A program made the position numbers and the translations under genes. This document shows, piece by piece, positions 45,601 to 58,150 of a stretch of 64,000 nt of DNA. The notes beneath the pieces were generated by a model. The model ran no database searches. It saw only the letters and a list, made by a program, of their open reading frames with translations, and was not told where the DNA came from. The stretch is from Arthrobacter globiformis (GTDB lineage: Bacteria > Actinomycetota > Actinomycetes > Actinomycetales > Micrococcaceae), in contig NZ_QLNP01000063.1 in NCBI RefSeq assembly GCF_003261175.1, positions 124,001-188,000 of the forward strand. Reading direction: 5' to 3'. Numbering within the stretch: position 1 is the stretch's first letter; each line of letters begins with the position of its first letter.

Positions 45601-45996
45601 TCAGGCCGCAGCGCGGCCTTCTTCATCAGTCTGAGCAGCCAGATATTTGTCCGGGTTGTTCAGCACAACAATTGTGGGGGTCCGGTTTTCAGGCCATTCC
45701 CGGTGGCCGGCGGGGACATGGTCCACGCCACCGGCGTTCCACGGGTGGCAGCGTGCCAGACGCCTGGCGGCGAGCCAGCTGCCCTTGACGGCACCGTGGA
45801 CGGTGACTGCTTCAAGCGCATAGGCCGAGCAGGAGGGAAAGAAGCGGCAAACCTGGCCGTACAAGGGAGAAATCACCTTGCGGTAGGCCAGAAGCAGAAG
45901 AATGAGGATATTGCGGGGCAGGTTCCAGGTGAAGCTGCCAGCAGCCGCAGCTGCGGACTTAGGGGAACGGACGACGGCAGCACTCGGGTCAAGCAC
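45601..45996 (-). CDS. yidD: Membrane protein insertion efficiency factor YidD
   Basis: The 131-residue protein has the family block LLAYRKVISPLYGQVCRFFP followed by SCSAYALEAVTVHGAVKGSW and RCHPWNAGGVDHVP. YidD is a small membrane-associated protein that helps YidC. It overlaps rnpA by 8 bp at its start and precedes yidC by 17 bp. Confidence 0.95.
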   Translation of the reverse strand: MLDPSAAVVRSPKSAAAAAGSFTWNLPRNILILLLLAYRKVISPLYGQVCRFFPSCSAYALEAVTVHGAVKGSWLAARRLARCHPWNAGGVDHVPAGHREWPENRTPTIVVLNNPDKYLAAQTDEEGRAAA

Positions 45997-46414
45997 GCTG
46001 TGTCCCCTCCTGTGTTGTTCCGTCCGGTCGCGTTCCGGCCGGCCTTGTTCCGGTTACCGCCGGGTGGCGGCCAGCCAGCCGCCTCATGGTGTTTGCCAAG
46101 GCAGCGTTGTAGTCCGCCAGGAGTTCATCCCAGCTGGCTGTTGCGGAGGCCGGCAAAGCACGCACCACAATAGCGAATCCGGTGCCGTACTCGTGCAGCG
46201 AGGCAGCGCCGGCTTCTCTAAGTCTCCTCTTAACGAGGTTCCTGGCAACAGCGTTCCCGACAGCCTTGGAAACGATGAAGCCGATACGGCTTGGTTCGTC
46301 GGCTCCAATAGTTGCCGTATATAACACTACGTTCCGGCGTCCATTGCGGACGCCGGAACGTACAGTTGTTGAAAAATCGGTTGAAGTCCTCAGGCGGTTC
46401 CGGGTGGCAAGCAC
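45989..46414 (-). CDS. rnpA: Ribonuclease P protein component
   Basis: The 141-residue basic protein begins MLATRNRLRTSTDF and has the RNR signature VGNAVARNLVKRRLREA. It binds the RNase P RNA. Its C-terminal 35 residues are a Gly/Pro/Thr-rich extension. It starts with a GTG, as is common here, and follows rpmH by 40 bp. Confidence 0.96.
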   Translation of the reverse strand: MLATRNRLRTSTDFSTTVRSGVRNGRRNVVLYTATIGADEPSRIGFIVSKAVGNAVARNLVKRRLREAGAASLHEYGTGFAIVVRALPASATASWDELLADYNAALANTMRRLAGRHPAVTGTRPAGTRPDGTTQEGTQRA

Positions 46415-46454
46415 CGCTAATCTCGCAGAAGGAAGAAGACCGACAAGTCAGTAT

Positions 46455-46592
46455 TTAGGCCGACAGTTCGGTGCGGCCCTTGCCACGGCGGGCGGCCAGA
46501 ATGGCACGGCCGGCACGGGTGCGCATACGAAGGCGGAAGCCGTGCTTCTTGGCCCGACGGCGGTTATTCGGCTGAAAAGTCCGCTTGCTCAC
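46455..46592 (-). CDS. rpmH: 50S ribosomal protein L34
   Basis: A 45-residue basic protein, [19 protein letters not shown] followed by [20 protein letters not shown] and ending TELSA. Start is a GTG at 46592 with GGAG 8 nt upstream. L34 is found next to rnpA and dnaA in almost all bacteria. It is too short to appear among most long frames. Confidence 0.97.
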   Translation of the reverse strand: MSKRTFQPNNRRRAKKHGFRLRMRTRAGRAILAARRGKGRTELSA

Positions 46593-47064
46593 GTTAGTTA
46601 CTCCAGTGGATCAAAGGTGCGCCCACCCGATCAGTAAAGGGGAAGAACTGGCCGACGCTAAGTTTTGTATGTGTCTGCTTCCCCTGGATTTTCCCGGAAC
46701 ACATAAGCGTCCGAGAGTCCAAAATGGGGTCAGAAAGCAGGCACAAAGGACTCCACAACGTTAGGGCAAAACGCCGCCGGGAGTCAAACCGGCAGGCCAT
46801 TCCGCGTGTTTCCCCAGCTGTGGCTAACGGTGCGGCGAACCTGTGGACGAAGCGGCTACCGATCGCCGTTTTAGAACCACAACGGTGTAATTATCCACAA
46901 GGCACTTCCCAGCTATCTTCTAGGCTTTTCATCCCCTAGAGTGTCCCAGTAGCCGATTATCCACGGACTGTGCATAACCCTGTGGATTAAGCCGGGCCAG
47001 CACCCTGGTTTCGGGCTTGCGGCTGCATGTAATGCAGACAGCAAGCTTTGAGGAACCAAATTTG
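46593..47064. other. oriC, left part: rpmH-dnaA intergenic region with DnaA boxes
   Basis: The 472-bp gap between the divergent rpmH and dnaA genes holds one perfect DnaA box (TTATCCACA, 46891-46899). It also holds a phased trio at 12-bp intervals: TTATCCACG (46957), reverse TTATGCACA (46969-46977) and reverse TAATCCACA (46981-46989). A weaker reverse box is at 46819-46827. Promoters of both genes must lie here. Nothing codes. Confidence 0.85.
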
Positions 47065-48486
47065 ATGACAGTAGACGAAGCCAACCACGCCAACACTGTC
47101 GGAAGTTCCTGGCGGCGCGTGGTCAGCCTTCTCGAACAGGACGACCGCGTCTCGCCCCGGCAACGCGGCTTTGTCATCCTCGCGCAGGCCCAGGGCCTCA
47201 TCGGTTCCACCCTTCTCGTTGCTGTGCCCAACGAACTGACCCGGGAAGTGCTCCAGACCCAGGTCAAGGACGCTCTCGATGACGCGCTCCGCAATGTGTT
47301 CTCGGACGACATCCGTTGCGCGATCGACGTCGACACCGACCTGGTGCCCATCCACGAGGAGCCGGAACCCGCCGTCGAGCTTTCCCTCGCAAACGACCCG
47401 TCCCTCGAACAGAAGCCGCAGCCCATGCTGCCGAGCACTTCGCACGAGTTCGGCCGGCTCAACCCCAAGTACGTTTTCGACACGTTCGTGATCGGTTCCT
47501 CCAACAGGTTTGCCCATGCTGCCGCCGTCGCAGTGGCGGAAGCCCCGGCCAAGGCGTACAACCCCCTGTTCATCTATGGCGATTCGGGACTGGGCAAGAC
47601 CCACCTGCTGCACGCCATTGGCCACTACGCCCGGCGCCTCTATAGCGGCATCCGCGTCCGGTACGTGAACTCCGAGGAATTCACCAACGACTTCATCAAC
47701 TCGATCCGTGACGATGAAGGCGCCAGCTTCAAGACGACGTACCGCAACGTCGACGTCCTGCTGATCGACGACATCCAGTTCCTGGCCGGCAAGGACCGGA
47801 CGCTGGAGGAGTTCTTCCACACGTTCAACTCACTGCACAACAACAACAAGCAGGTGGTCATCACCTCGGACCAGCCTCCCAAACTGCTGGCAGGCTTCGA
47901 GGACCGGATGAAGTCCCGCTTCGAGTGGGGCTTGCTGACGGACATCCAGCCGCCCGAACTGGAAACCCGCATCGCCATCCTCCGGAAGAAGGCCCTCAGC
48001 GAAGGCCTCTCCGCCCCGGACGACGCCCTGGAGTACATCGCCTCGAAAATCGCGAGCAACATCCGCGAACTCGAAGGCGCCCTCATCCGTGTGACGGCGT
48101 TCGCCAGCCTCAACCGCCAGCCGGTGGACGTGGCCCTCGCGGAGATGGTGCTCAAAGACCTCATCACCGACGACGGCGCCCAGGAAATCACGTCGGGCCA
48201 GATCCTGCAGCAGACCGCGGATTACTTCAAGCTCAGCATGGAGGAGCTCTGCAGCAAGTCGCGGACCCGGACGCTGGTGACCGCACGCCAGATCGCCATG
48301 TACCTGTGCCGCGAGCTGACCGACATGTCGCTTCCCAAGATCGGCCAGGAACTCGGCGGCCGCGACCACACCACCGTGATCCACGCGGACCGAAAGATCC
48401 GTGAGCTCATGGCCGAGCGTCGTGTGATTTACAACCAGGTCACCGAGCTCACCAACCGCATCAAGCAGCAGCAGCGCGACTCCTAA
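47065..48486 (+). CDS. dnaA: Chromosomal replication initiator DnaA
   Basis: The 473-residue protein has a short domain I (about 1-85), a small Glu/Pro-rich domain II, AAA+ domain III with Walker A GDSGLGKT (172-179), Walker B LLIDDIQF (232-239) and sensor motifs, and domain IV with the DnaA signature region GRDHTTVIHADRKIRELM. It binds the 9-bp boxes at oriC and opens the DNA. The ATG at 47065 with GAGG upstream is preferred; an earlier frame from 47017 is less likely. It is the plus-strand head of the dnaA-dnaN-gnd-recF block. Confidence 0.98.
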   Translation: MTVDEANHANTVGSSWRRVVSLLEQDDRVSPRQRGFVILAQAQGLIGSTLLVAVPNELTREVLQTQVKDALDDALRNVFSDDIRCAIDVDTDLVPIHEEPEPAVELSLANDPSLEQKPQPMLPSTSHEFGRLNPKYVFDTFVIGSSNRFAHAAAVAVAEAPAKAYNPLFIYGDSGLGKTHLLHAIGHYARRLYSGIRVRYVNSEEFTNDFINSIRDDEGASFKTTYRNVDVLLIDDIQFLAGKDRTLEEFFHTFNSLHNNNKQVVITSDQPPKLLAGFEDRMKSRFEWGLLTDIQPPELETRIAILRKKALSEGLSAPDDALEYIASKIASNIRELEGALIRVTAFASLNRQPVDVALAEMVLKDLITDDGAQEITSGQILQQTADYFKLSMEELCSKSRTRTLVTARQIAMYLCRELTDMSLPKIGQELGGRDHTTVIHADRKIRELMAERRVIYNQVTELTNRIKQQQRDS

Positions 48487-49024
48487 TCCCAGGTTCTTAA
48501 CCTTATTAACAGGGGGGTGTGGATAACCCTGTGGACAGTTAAGGGGACAACCGCCGTTAATGGGCTTAAAACCCTTAAGGTGTCTGTGGATCACCGCAAC
48601 AGGCCAAAAAGGTTGTCCCCATCCACACCCTGTTTAAAACGTGCCGAACCCACAGTCCATGAACAGGGCTTAACCGCGGATCCCGGCCGTGAAACCGGGT
48701 TATCCACAGTTTCCACAGCAGTTATTAACACTACTAATCCCAAAAAATTGAAATCCCTCAAATAACAATCTCGTTCCCGGACCTCCACCGCACCAGCCCA
48801 AGCATCGGCCACCGCGCCCCGGCAGAGCCGGCATCACCGGCGGGGATGGGGAAATCCTCGGAGTTCCGGCTAAGCTGTCTGCAGCGCTCCCATCCCTGGG
48901 TTTGTTTGCGGTCGCCCATGCGCGGACCATGCAGGTTCCGGGACTTCGGGGGCACCGGTCTTATGGGCTCCTTGCGAGTTCCCGTTCAGAAAATGGCAGC
49001 AGCAATGAAAGGCGGCACCCTTCC
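48487..49024. other. oriC, right part: dnaA-dnaN intergenic region with DnaA boxes and AT-rich candidate DUE
   Basis: The 538-bp gap has a perfect reverse box (48518-48526) and a weak partner exactly 12 bp on (48530-48538). There is also a near-perfect reverse box (48585-48593) and a perfect forward box (48700-48708), with a weak one at 48709-48717. An AT-rich run follows at about 48720-48772 (GTTATTAACAC, AAAAAATTG), a candidate DNA-unwinding element. The region also has ccttattaac and ttaaaaccctt stretches. No gene is present. Confidence 0.88.
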
Positions 49025-50149
49025 GTGAAGTTCAGAGTCGAACGGGACGTCCTGGCCGAAGCCGTCACCTGGGCAGCCCGGTCGTTGTCTCCGCGGCCGC
49101 CAGTACCCGTGCTCTCAGGCCTCCTGCTCAAGGCCGAATCCGGGACCGTCAGCCTGTCCAGCTTCGACTACGAGACCTCAGCCAGGCTTGAGATTCCTGC
49201 CGACATCAGGGACGAAGGCACCATCCTGGTTTCCGGCCGCCTGCTCGCGGACATCTGCCGCAGCCTTCCGTCGGCGCCGGTTGACATCGAAACCGACGGC
49301 AACAAGGTCACACTCACCTGCCGCCGAAGCAGCTTCCACCTGGCCACCATGCCCGAGGCGGAATACCCGCCCCTGCCTGCGCTTCCCACCATCACTGGTA
49401 CTGTGGCCGGCGACGCCTTCGCCCAGGCTGTGTCCCAGGTGATCATCGCGGCCAGCAAGGACGACACCCTTCCCATCCTCACCGGCGTGCGGATGGAGAT
49501 CGAGGATGACCTCATCACCCTTCTGGCCACGGACCGCTACCGGCTCGCCATGCGGGAAGTACCGTGGAAGCCTGTCACTCCGGGCATCTCCACCAGTGCC
49601 CTGGTCAAGGCCAAAACGCTGAACGAGGTTGCCAAGACTTTGGGCGGCAGCGGCGACATCAACCTGGCCATCGCCGAGGACGACAGCCGCCTCATCGGCT
49701 TCGAAAGCGGCGGCCGCACCACCACGTCACTGCTTGTCGACGGCGACTACCCCAAGATCCGCTCGCTGTTCCCGGACTCCACGCCTATTCACGCCACCGT
49801 CCAGACCCAGGAACTTGTGGAGGCCGTCCGCCGAGTCTCGCTCGTTGCAGAACGCAACACCCCGGTTCGGCTCGCGTTTACCCAGGGGCAGCTGCACCTC
49901 GATGCCGGCACCGGCGAGGACGCCCAGGCCTCCGAAGAGCTCGAGGCACAGCTGTCCGGCGAAGACATCACCGTGGCCTTCAACCCGCACTACCTCGTTG
50001 AAGGCCTCAGCGTGATCGAAACCAAGTTTGTGCGCTTCTCGTTCACCACGGCGCCGAAACCGGCCATGATCACCGCGCAGAACGACATCGACGGTGAGGA
50101 CCAGGACGACTACCGCTACCTCGTGATGCCGGTGCGCCTGCCCAACTAA
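49025..50149 (+). CDS. dnaN: DNA polymerase III beta subunit (sliding clamp)
   Basis: The 374-residue protein begins KFRVERDVLAEAVTWAARSL and has three clamp domains with landmarks LLATDRYRLAM and a conserved C-terminus ending YRYLVMPVRLPN. It forms the dimeric ring that holds polymerase III on DNA. Start is a GTG at 49025, with GGCGG upstream; the frame is open further upstream without homology. Confidence 0.98.
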   Translation: MKFRVERDVLAEAVTWAARSLSPRPPVPVLSGLLLKAESGTVSLSSFDYETSARLEIPADIRDEGTILVSGRLLADICRSLPSAPVDIETDGNKVTLTCRRSSFHLATMPEAEYPPLPALPTITGTVAGDAFAQAVSQVIIAASKDDTLPILTGVRMEIEDDLITLLATDRYRLAMREVPWKPVTPGISTSALVKAKTLNEVAKTLGGSGDINLAIAEDDSRLIGFESGGRTTTSLLVDGDYPKIRSLFPDSTPIHATVQTQELVEAVRRVSLVAERNTPVRLAFTQGQLHLDAGTGEDAQASEELEAQLSGEDITVAFNPHYLVEGLSVIETKFVRFSFTTAPKPAMITAQNDIDGEDQDDYRYLVMPVRLPN

Positions 50150-50257
50150 TCCCCACCGCCACCCTCGCCTCGCAAGCTCGGCCAGGGAACCCTGGCGGCG
50201 TGGGCCCACGCAGTTGAGCTACCCACCCTCCTACTAGCGCAGAAAAGAGTTCACACG

Positions 50258-51142
50258 GTGCATATTGGACTGATCGGCCTTGGAAAAATGGGTTTCAACA
50301 TGCGCGAGCGGCTGCGCAAGGGCGGGATCGATGTCACTGGCTTCGACCGCAACCCCGAGGTCACCGATGTCCCCTCCACCGACGAGCTCATAGCCGCACT
50401 TCCTGCCCCGCGCCTGATCTGGGTCATGGTTCCGGCCGGTGAAATCACCGACGCCGTCATCACCGAGCTCGGTGCGAAGCTGCAGCCCGGCGACATGGTG
50501 ATCGACGGCGGGAACTCCCGCTTCACCGAGGACCAGAAGCATGGCGCGGCCCTGGCCGAAAAGGGAATTCGCTTCGCCGACTGCGGCGTATCCGGCGGAG
50601 TCTGGGGCTTGCAGAACGGCTACGGCCTCATGGCAGGCGGCGACGCCGAGGACATCGAACGTGCCCTTCCCGTCTTCGATGCACTCCGGCCGGAAGGCGA
50701 CCGCGCGGACAGCTTCGTCCATGTGGGCGGCGTCGGCGCAGGCCACTACGCGAAAATGGTGCACAACGGCATCGAGTACGGCCTGATGCAGGCCTACGCG
50801 GAAGGCTATGAACTCCTCGCTGCCAAGGAAATCGTCACGGACCTTCCCGGAACGTTCCGCGCCTGGCAGAAGGGAACGGTTGTCCGGTCCTGGCTGCTCG
50901 ACCTCATGGTGAAGGCCCTGGACGAGGACCCGGGACTGGCCTCCATCGACGACTACGTCGAAGACTCCGGTGAAGGCCGCTGGACCGTGGAAGAGGCGAT
51001 TGCCAATGCGGTTCCGGCGCCGGCCATTACCGCCGCGCTGTTTGCCCGCTTCGCCTCGCGCGAGGACAATTCGCCAGCCATGAAGATGGTGTCCGCACTG
51101 CGCCACCAGTTCGGCGGGCATGCCACCCGTCCAGCCAAGTAG
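50258..51142 (+). CDS. gnd: 6-phosphogluconate dehydrogenase, decarboxylating (short form)
   Basis: The 294-residue protein starts HIGLIGLGKMGFNMRERLRK and has the NAD(P) loop (GLGKMG) and the catalytic motif GVSGGVWGLQNGYGLMAGG with Lys in HYAKMVHNGIEYGLMQ. It belongs to the short GndA/YqeC-like group of about 300 residues. It makes ribulose-5-phosphate with CO2. It sits between dnaN and recF, an arrangement shared with streptomycetes. The GTG at 50258 starts the family N-terminus. Confidence 0.93.
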   Translation: MHIGLIGLGKMGFNMRERLRKGGIDVTGFDRNPEVTDVPSTDELIAALPAPRLIWVMVPAGEITDAVITELGAKLQPGDMVIDGGNSRFTEDQKHGAALAEKGIRFADCGVSGGVWGLQNGYGLMAGGDAEDIERALPVFDALRPEGDRADSFVHVGGVGAGHYAKMVHNGIEYGLMQAYAEGYELLAAKEIVTDLPGTFRAWQKGTVVRSWLLDLMVKALDEDPGLASIDDYVEDSGEGRWTVEEAIANAVPAPAITAALFARFASREDNSPAMKMVSALRHQFGGHATRPAK

Positions 51143-52359
51143 TGTACCTAGAACACCTGTCCCTGACCGACTTCCGCAGTTACGCCCAGGTGGATCTCCG
51201 GTTTGACCCGGGCGTCACGGTCCTGGTCGGTTCAAACGGTATCGGCAAGACCAACCTGATGGAGGCCATCGGCTACCTGGCAACCTTGAGTTCGCACCGG
51301 GTCAGCGCCGACGGGCCGCTGCTGCGCTTCGGAACCGACCGTGCGCTGATCCGGGCGAAGCTGGTCCGTGGCGACCAGTCCACCATCCTGGAGCTCGAAA
51401 TCAACGGCGGCCGGGCCAACCGGGGACGCATCAACCGCAGCAATCCGGTCCGTGCGCGCGACCTGCTGGGCATCTGCCACACAGTCCTGTTCGCCCCGGA
51501 GGACCTGGCGCTCGTCAAGGGCGATCCGTCGAACCGGCGCCGTTTCCTGGACGAGCTCCTGGTGAGCCTTATTCCGCGGCACGCTGCCACCCGCAGCGAC
51601 TATGACCGGGTGCTTAAGCAGCGGAACGCACTGCTGAAATCTGCACGGGCCGGCAAGTTCACCGCCGGCCACGAAGCCACCCTCGATGTCTGGGACCAGC
51701 ACATGGCACGCGCCGGGGCGGAGCTGCTCCACGCCAGGCTCGAACTCGTCGAGCGTCTGCGGCCGCACCTCAACAATGCCTACGCCCAGCTCACCGATGG
51801 CTCGAAGGCCGCCGATGCGCTCTACCGCTCAACGCTGCAGAACACAATGGACGACGACGGCGAGCCAGCCAGCGCTTCGACGGCACCGTCCGGGCCGGGC
51901 CACCCCAATGGGGAAAACGCAGCCGAGGATCTGCGGCTGTTGTCCGTGGACGAGCTTGCCGAACGCTACGTGCAGGCCTTTTTGGCGTCCCGCCGGAAAG
52001 AGCGCGAACGGGGCATCTCACTGGTGGGCCCGCACCGGGACGAACTGGAACTCGTGCTGGGCCAGGCCCCCGCCAAGGGTTATGCGTCGCACGGTGAAAC
52101 ATGGTCCATGTGCCTTTCCCTGCGGCTGGCGTCCTACTACGTCATGCTTGACGACGCCCGCACCGGAGGCTCAGCACCAATCCTCATCCTCGACGACGTT
52201 TTCGCCGAACTCGATGTCCAGCGGCGGCGTAAACTGGCCGCAATAGTTGCCGGCGCCGAGCAGGTGCTGGTTACCGCCGCTGTCGACGCCGATATTCCGG
52301 ACGAGCTGTCGGGCCGGCGGGTGAAGGTAATCCCGGGAGGAATCGATGAACAGGGATAA
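51142..52359 (+). CDS. recF: DNA replication and repair protein RecF
   Basis: The 405-residue protein has Walker A VLVGSNGIGKTNLMEA (30-38), the conserved block RPQLSS-like region LVSLIPRHAATRSDYDRVLKQ and Walker B PILILDDVFAELDVQRR near the C-terminus. It loads RecA at gaps. Its GTG start shares one base with the TAG stop of gnd (TAGTG), so the two are translationally coupled. Confidence 0.97.
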   Translation: MYLEHLSLTDFRSYAQVDLRFDPGVTVLVGSNGIGKTNLMEAIGYLATLSSHRVSADGPLLRFGTDRALIRAKLVRGDQSTILELEINGGRANRGRINRSNPVRARDLLGICHTVLFAPEDLALVKGDPSNRRRFLDELLVSLIPRHAATRSDYDRVLKQRNALLKSARAGKFTAGHEATLDVWDQHMARAGAELLHARLELVERLRPHLNNAYAQLTDGSKAADALYRSTLQNTMDDDGEPASASTAPSGPGHPNGENAAEDLRLLSVDELAERYVQAFLASRRKERERGISLVGPHRDELELVLGQAPAKGYASHGETWSMCLSLRLASYYVMLDDARTGGSAPILILDDVFAELDVQRRRKLAAIVAGAEQVLVTAAVDADIPDELSGRRVKVIPGGIDEQG

Positions 52360-52903
52360 GGACGGCGGCCTGCAGCCGGGCCGCGATCCCGATGAAATCG
52401 ATGCCGCCCAGGCGGCGCTGAACAGAATGCGCGAGGCAGCGGCAGCCCGCGGCGAGATCCGCCGGAAGGCCCCGCGAGCCGGCGCCAGTCAAAAACCGCG
52501 AACCGTTTCCGGGGGAACGCGGGGCTTCAGCCAGTTCCACTCCACCGGACGCGATCCCTTGGGACTGGGAAAAGTCGTGGGGCGGCTGGTTGCCGAACGC
52601 GGCTGGACCTCCCCGGTGGCCGTGGGCTCGGTCATGGCCGAGTGGCCGGCACTTGTGGGCCCGGAAATCTCTGCCCACTGCACCCCGGAGAGCTTTACCG
52701 ATACCACCCTCCATGTCAGGTGTGATTCCACGGCGTGGGCGACGCAGCTCCGGCTGCTCAGCATGAGCCTGCTCGAAAAGTTCCGCTCCGAACTCGGTGA
52801 CGGCGTGGTCACGAGCATCCAGGTGCTGGGCCCGGCGGCACCGAGCTGGCGCAAAGGCGGACGTACCGTCAACGGCCGCGGGCCCCGGGACACCTACGGA
52901 TAA
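52346..52903 (+). CDS. DciA-like DUF721 protein
   Basis: The 185-residue protein has a disordered basic N-terminus (about 1-75) and a DUF721 domain with LGKVVGRLVAERGWTSPVAVGS and STAWATQLRLLSMSLLEKFR. DciA is proposed to load or help load the replicative helicase in bacteria without DnaC. Its start overlaps recF by 14 bp. In M. tuberculosis the homologue is Rv0004. Confidence 0.88.
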   Translation: MNRDKDGGLQPGRDPDEIDAAQAALNRMREAAAARGEIRRKAPRAGASQKPRTVSGGTRGFSQFHSTGRDPLGLGKVVGRLVAERGWTSPVAVGSVMAEWPALVGPEISAHCTPESFTDTTLHVRCDSTAWATQLRLLSMSLLEKFRSELGDGVVTSIQVLGPAAPSWRKGGRTVNGRGPRDTYG

Positions 52904-55356
<2,453 letters not shown>

Positions 55357-55414
55357 CGGTTCCCGCTTGTGATATTCCCGGACTGACATATACCTGAAAC
55401 GGAAAATACAGACT

Positions 55415-58150
55415 ATGAGTGACGAAACACCCGAGGTCCCGGCCGAGTCTCCGGACGGCACGGAGCCGGTGCTGGAGGGCGACGTGCTGGTCGACCGCGT
55501 GGAGCAGGTGGACCTCCAGACGGAGATGCAGCGCTCCTACCTCGACTACGCGATGGCCGTCATCGTTGGCCGTGCGCTGCCAGACGTACGCGACGGGCTG
55601 AAGCCCGTCCACCGCCGCGTGCTGTACGCGATGTTCGACGGCGGGTACCGCCCGGATCGTGCCTTCAACAAGTGTGCCCGTGTGGTGGGCGAGGTCATGG
55701 GCCAGTACCACCCGCACGGCGACACGGCAATTTACGATGCCCTGGTGCGCCTGATCCAGGACTGGACCATGCGCTACCCGCTGGCGCTGGGCCAGGGCAA
55801 CTTCGGCTCACCCGGCAACGACGGCGCCGCGGCCCCGCGGTACACGGAAACCAAGATGGCGCCGCTCGCCATGGAGATGGTCCGTGACATCGATGAGGAG
55901 ACCGTCGACTTCCAGGACAACTACGACGGCAAGAACCAGGAACCCACCATCCTCCCGGCGCGGTTCCCCAACCTGCTGGTCAACGGGTCCTCGGGCATCG
56001 CCGTCGGCATGGCCACCAATATCCCGCCGCATAACCTCCGCGAGGTGGCCGACGGCGTCCAGTGGTACCTGGCCAACCCGACCGCCAGCCGCGAGGAACT
56101 CCTCGAGGAACTGCTGAAGCGCATTAAGGGACCCGATTTCCCCACCGGTGCCACCATCCTGGGCCACAAGGGAATCGAGGACGCCTACCGCACCGGCCGG
56201 GGTTCCATCACCATGCGCGCTGTGGTCAACGTCGAGGAGCTGCAGGGCCGGACCTGCCTCGTCGTCACCGAGCTGCCCTACCAGGCCAACCCGGACAACC
56301 TGGCCATCAAAATCGCCGAACTGGTCAAGGACGGAAAAGTCCAGGGCATCGCCGACCTTCGCGATGAGACGTCCGGCCGCACCGGGCAGCGCCTGGTCAT
56401 CGTCCTGAAGCGCGACGCCGTCGCCAAGGTGGTGCTGAATAACCTCTACAAGCACACCCAGCTGCAGGAGAACTTCGGCGCGAACATGCTGGCGATCGTG
56501 GACGGAGTGCCGCGAACTCTCAGCCTCGATGCCTTCATCAGGCACTGGGTCACCCACCAGCTGGATGTCATCGCCCGGCGCACGCGCTACCGCCTGCGCA
56601 AGGCAGAGGAAGAAGCGCATATCCTGCGTGCCCTCCTCAAGGCACTGGACATGCTGGATGAGGTCATCGCCCTGATCCGCGCCTCAAGCACTACGGAGGC
56701 AGCACGCGATGGCCTGATGCAGCTGCTGGAAATCGATGAGATCCAGGCCCGCGCCATCCTCGATATGCAGCTTCGCCGGCTCGCTGCCCTGGAACGCCAG
56801 AAGATCCAGGACCGCCACGCCGAGCTCGAAGCGATGATCGCCGAGTACAACGCGATCCTTGCTTCGGAGGAGCGCCAGCGCTCGATCATCAGCGAGGAAC
56901 TCGCCGAGATCGTGGCCAAGCACGGGGATGACCGCCGCACCCAGATCCTCATGGGCTACGACGGCGACATGTCCATGGAAGACCTCATTCCCGAAGAGGA
57001 AGTGGTGGTCACCATCACCCGCGGCGGCTACGTCAAGCGCACACGGAGCGACAACTACCGTTCGCAGCAGCGCGGCGGCAAGGGTATCAAGGGCGCCCAG
57101 CTGCGCGGCGATGACGTGGTGGAACACTTCTTCGTCACCACCACCCACCACTGGCTGCTCTTCTTCACCAACTTCGGACGCGTATACCGGGCCAAGGCCT
57201 ATGAACTAGCCGAGGGTGGCCGCGACACCAAAGGCCAGCACGTGGCAAACCTGCTGGCCTTCCAGCCGGACGAGCGCATCGCCCAGGTGCTGGACCTGAA
57301 GGACTACCAGCACGCGCCGTACCTGGTGCTGGCCACCAAACGCGGCCTGGTCAAGAAGACCCGGCTGGAGGATTACGACACCAACCGCTCCGCGGGCGTC
57401 ATCGCCATCAACCTCCGGGACGAGGATGAACTGGTGTCCGCACAACTGGTCTCCGAGACGGACGACCTCATGCTGGTCTCGCGGAAGGGCCAGTCGATCC
57501 GCTTCACGGCGACCGATGACGCACTCCGCCCCATGGGACGTGCCACGTCCGGCGTAACAGGCATGAAGTTCCGCGAGGATGACGAACTGCTCGCCATGAA
57601 CGTGGTCGCCGAGGGATCCTACGTTTTCGTGGTGACCGAGGGCGGCTACGCAAAGCGCACCGCCGTCGAGGAATACCGGCTGCAGGGCCGCGGTGGCCTG
57701 GGCATCAAGGTGGCCAAGCTCGCCGAGGAACGCGGCGACCTTGTGGGCGCCCTGGTGGTGCAGGAGGAAGACGAAGTCCTCGTGGTCATGGGCGGCGGCA
57801 AGGTTGTCCGCTCGTCCGTGGCCGGGGTCCCCGCCAAGGGGCGCGACACGATGGGCGTCATCTTCGCGAAGCCGGACAAGAACGACCGCATCATCGAGGT
57901 GGCCCGCAACACCGAACGCGGCCTCGAAGACGAAGTTGAAGCCAGCGCAGAGCGTGAATCCGAAGCCGACCACACCGATGAGCCGAGTGCGTCAGAAATC
58001 TTGGCTATCGCTGCCGATGACGTAACGTTGGCTGAAGATGCCGGACCAGACGAGGACGCCGCAGAGGCGTCCTCAGGACTGGCCGATGAAGCAGAAGGAA
58101 CGTCCGGCGATGCTGAGGCGAACGAAGACAACACCGGAGGTAACGAGTGA
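55415..58150 (+). CDS. gyrA: DNA gyrase subunit A
   Basis: The 911-residue protein has the catalytic Tyr143 in APRYTETKM and the quinolone-determining region around [14 protein letters not shown]. It continues with an N-terminal breakage-reunion domain and a C-terminal beta-pinwheel with the GyrA-box-type motif QRGGKGIKG. The last 60 residues are an acidic tail. It has a short acidic N-terminal extension compared with E. coli. It overlaps the next gene by GTGA. Confidence 0.98.
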   Translation: MSDETPEVPAESPDGTEPVLEGDVLVDRVEQVDLQTEMQRSYLDYAMAVIVGRALPDVRDGLKPVHRRVLYAMFDGGYRPDRAFNKCARVVGEVMGQYHPHGDTAIYDALVRLIQDWTMRYPLALGQGNFGSPGNDGAAAPRYTETKMAPLAMEMVRDIDEETVDFQDNYDGKNQEPTILPARFPNLLVNGSSGIAVGMATNIPPHNLREVADGVQWYLANPTASREELLEELLKRIKGPDFPTGATILGHKGIEDAYRTGRGSITMRAVVNVEELQGRTCLVVTELPYQANPDNLAIKIAELVKDGKVQGIADLRDETSGRTGQRLVIVLKRDAVAKVVLNNLYKHTQLQENFGANMLAIVDGVPRTLSLDAFIRHWVTHQLDVIARRTRYRLRKAEEEAHILRALLKALDMLDEVIALIRASSTTEAARDGLMQLLEIDEIQARAILDMQLRRLAALERQKIQDRHAELEAMIAEYNAILASEERQRSIISEELAEIVAKHGDDRRTQILMGYDGDMSMEDLIPEEEVVVTITRGGYVKRTRSDNYRSQQRGGKGIKGAQLRGDDVVEHFFVTTTHHWLLFFTNFGRVYRAKAYELAEGGRDTKGQHVANLLAFQPDERIAQVLDLKDYQHAPYLVLATKRGLVKKTRLEDYDTNRSAGVIAINLRDEDELVSAQLVSETDDLMLVSRKGQSIRFTATDDALRPMGRATSGVTGMKFREDDELLAMNVVAEGSYVFVVTEGGYAKRTAVEEYRLQGRGGLGIKVAKLAEERGDLVGALVVQEEDEVLVVMGGGKVVRSSVAGVPAKGRDTMGVIFAKPDKNDRIIEVARNTERGLEDEVEASAERESEADHTDEPSASEILAIAADDVTLAEDAGPDEDAAEASSGLADEAEGTSGDAEANEDNTGGNE

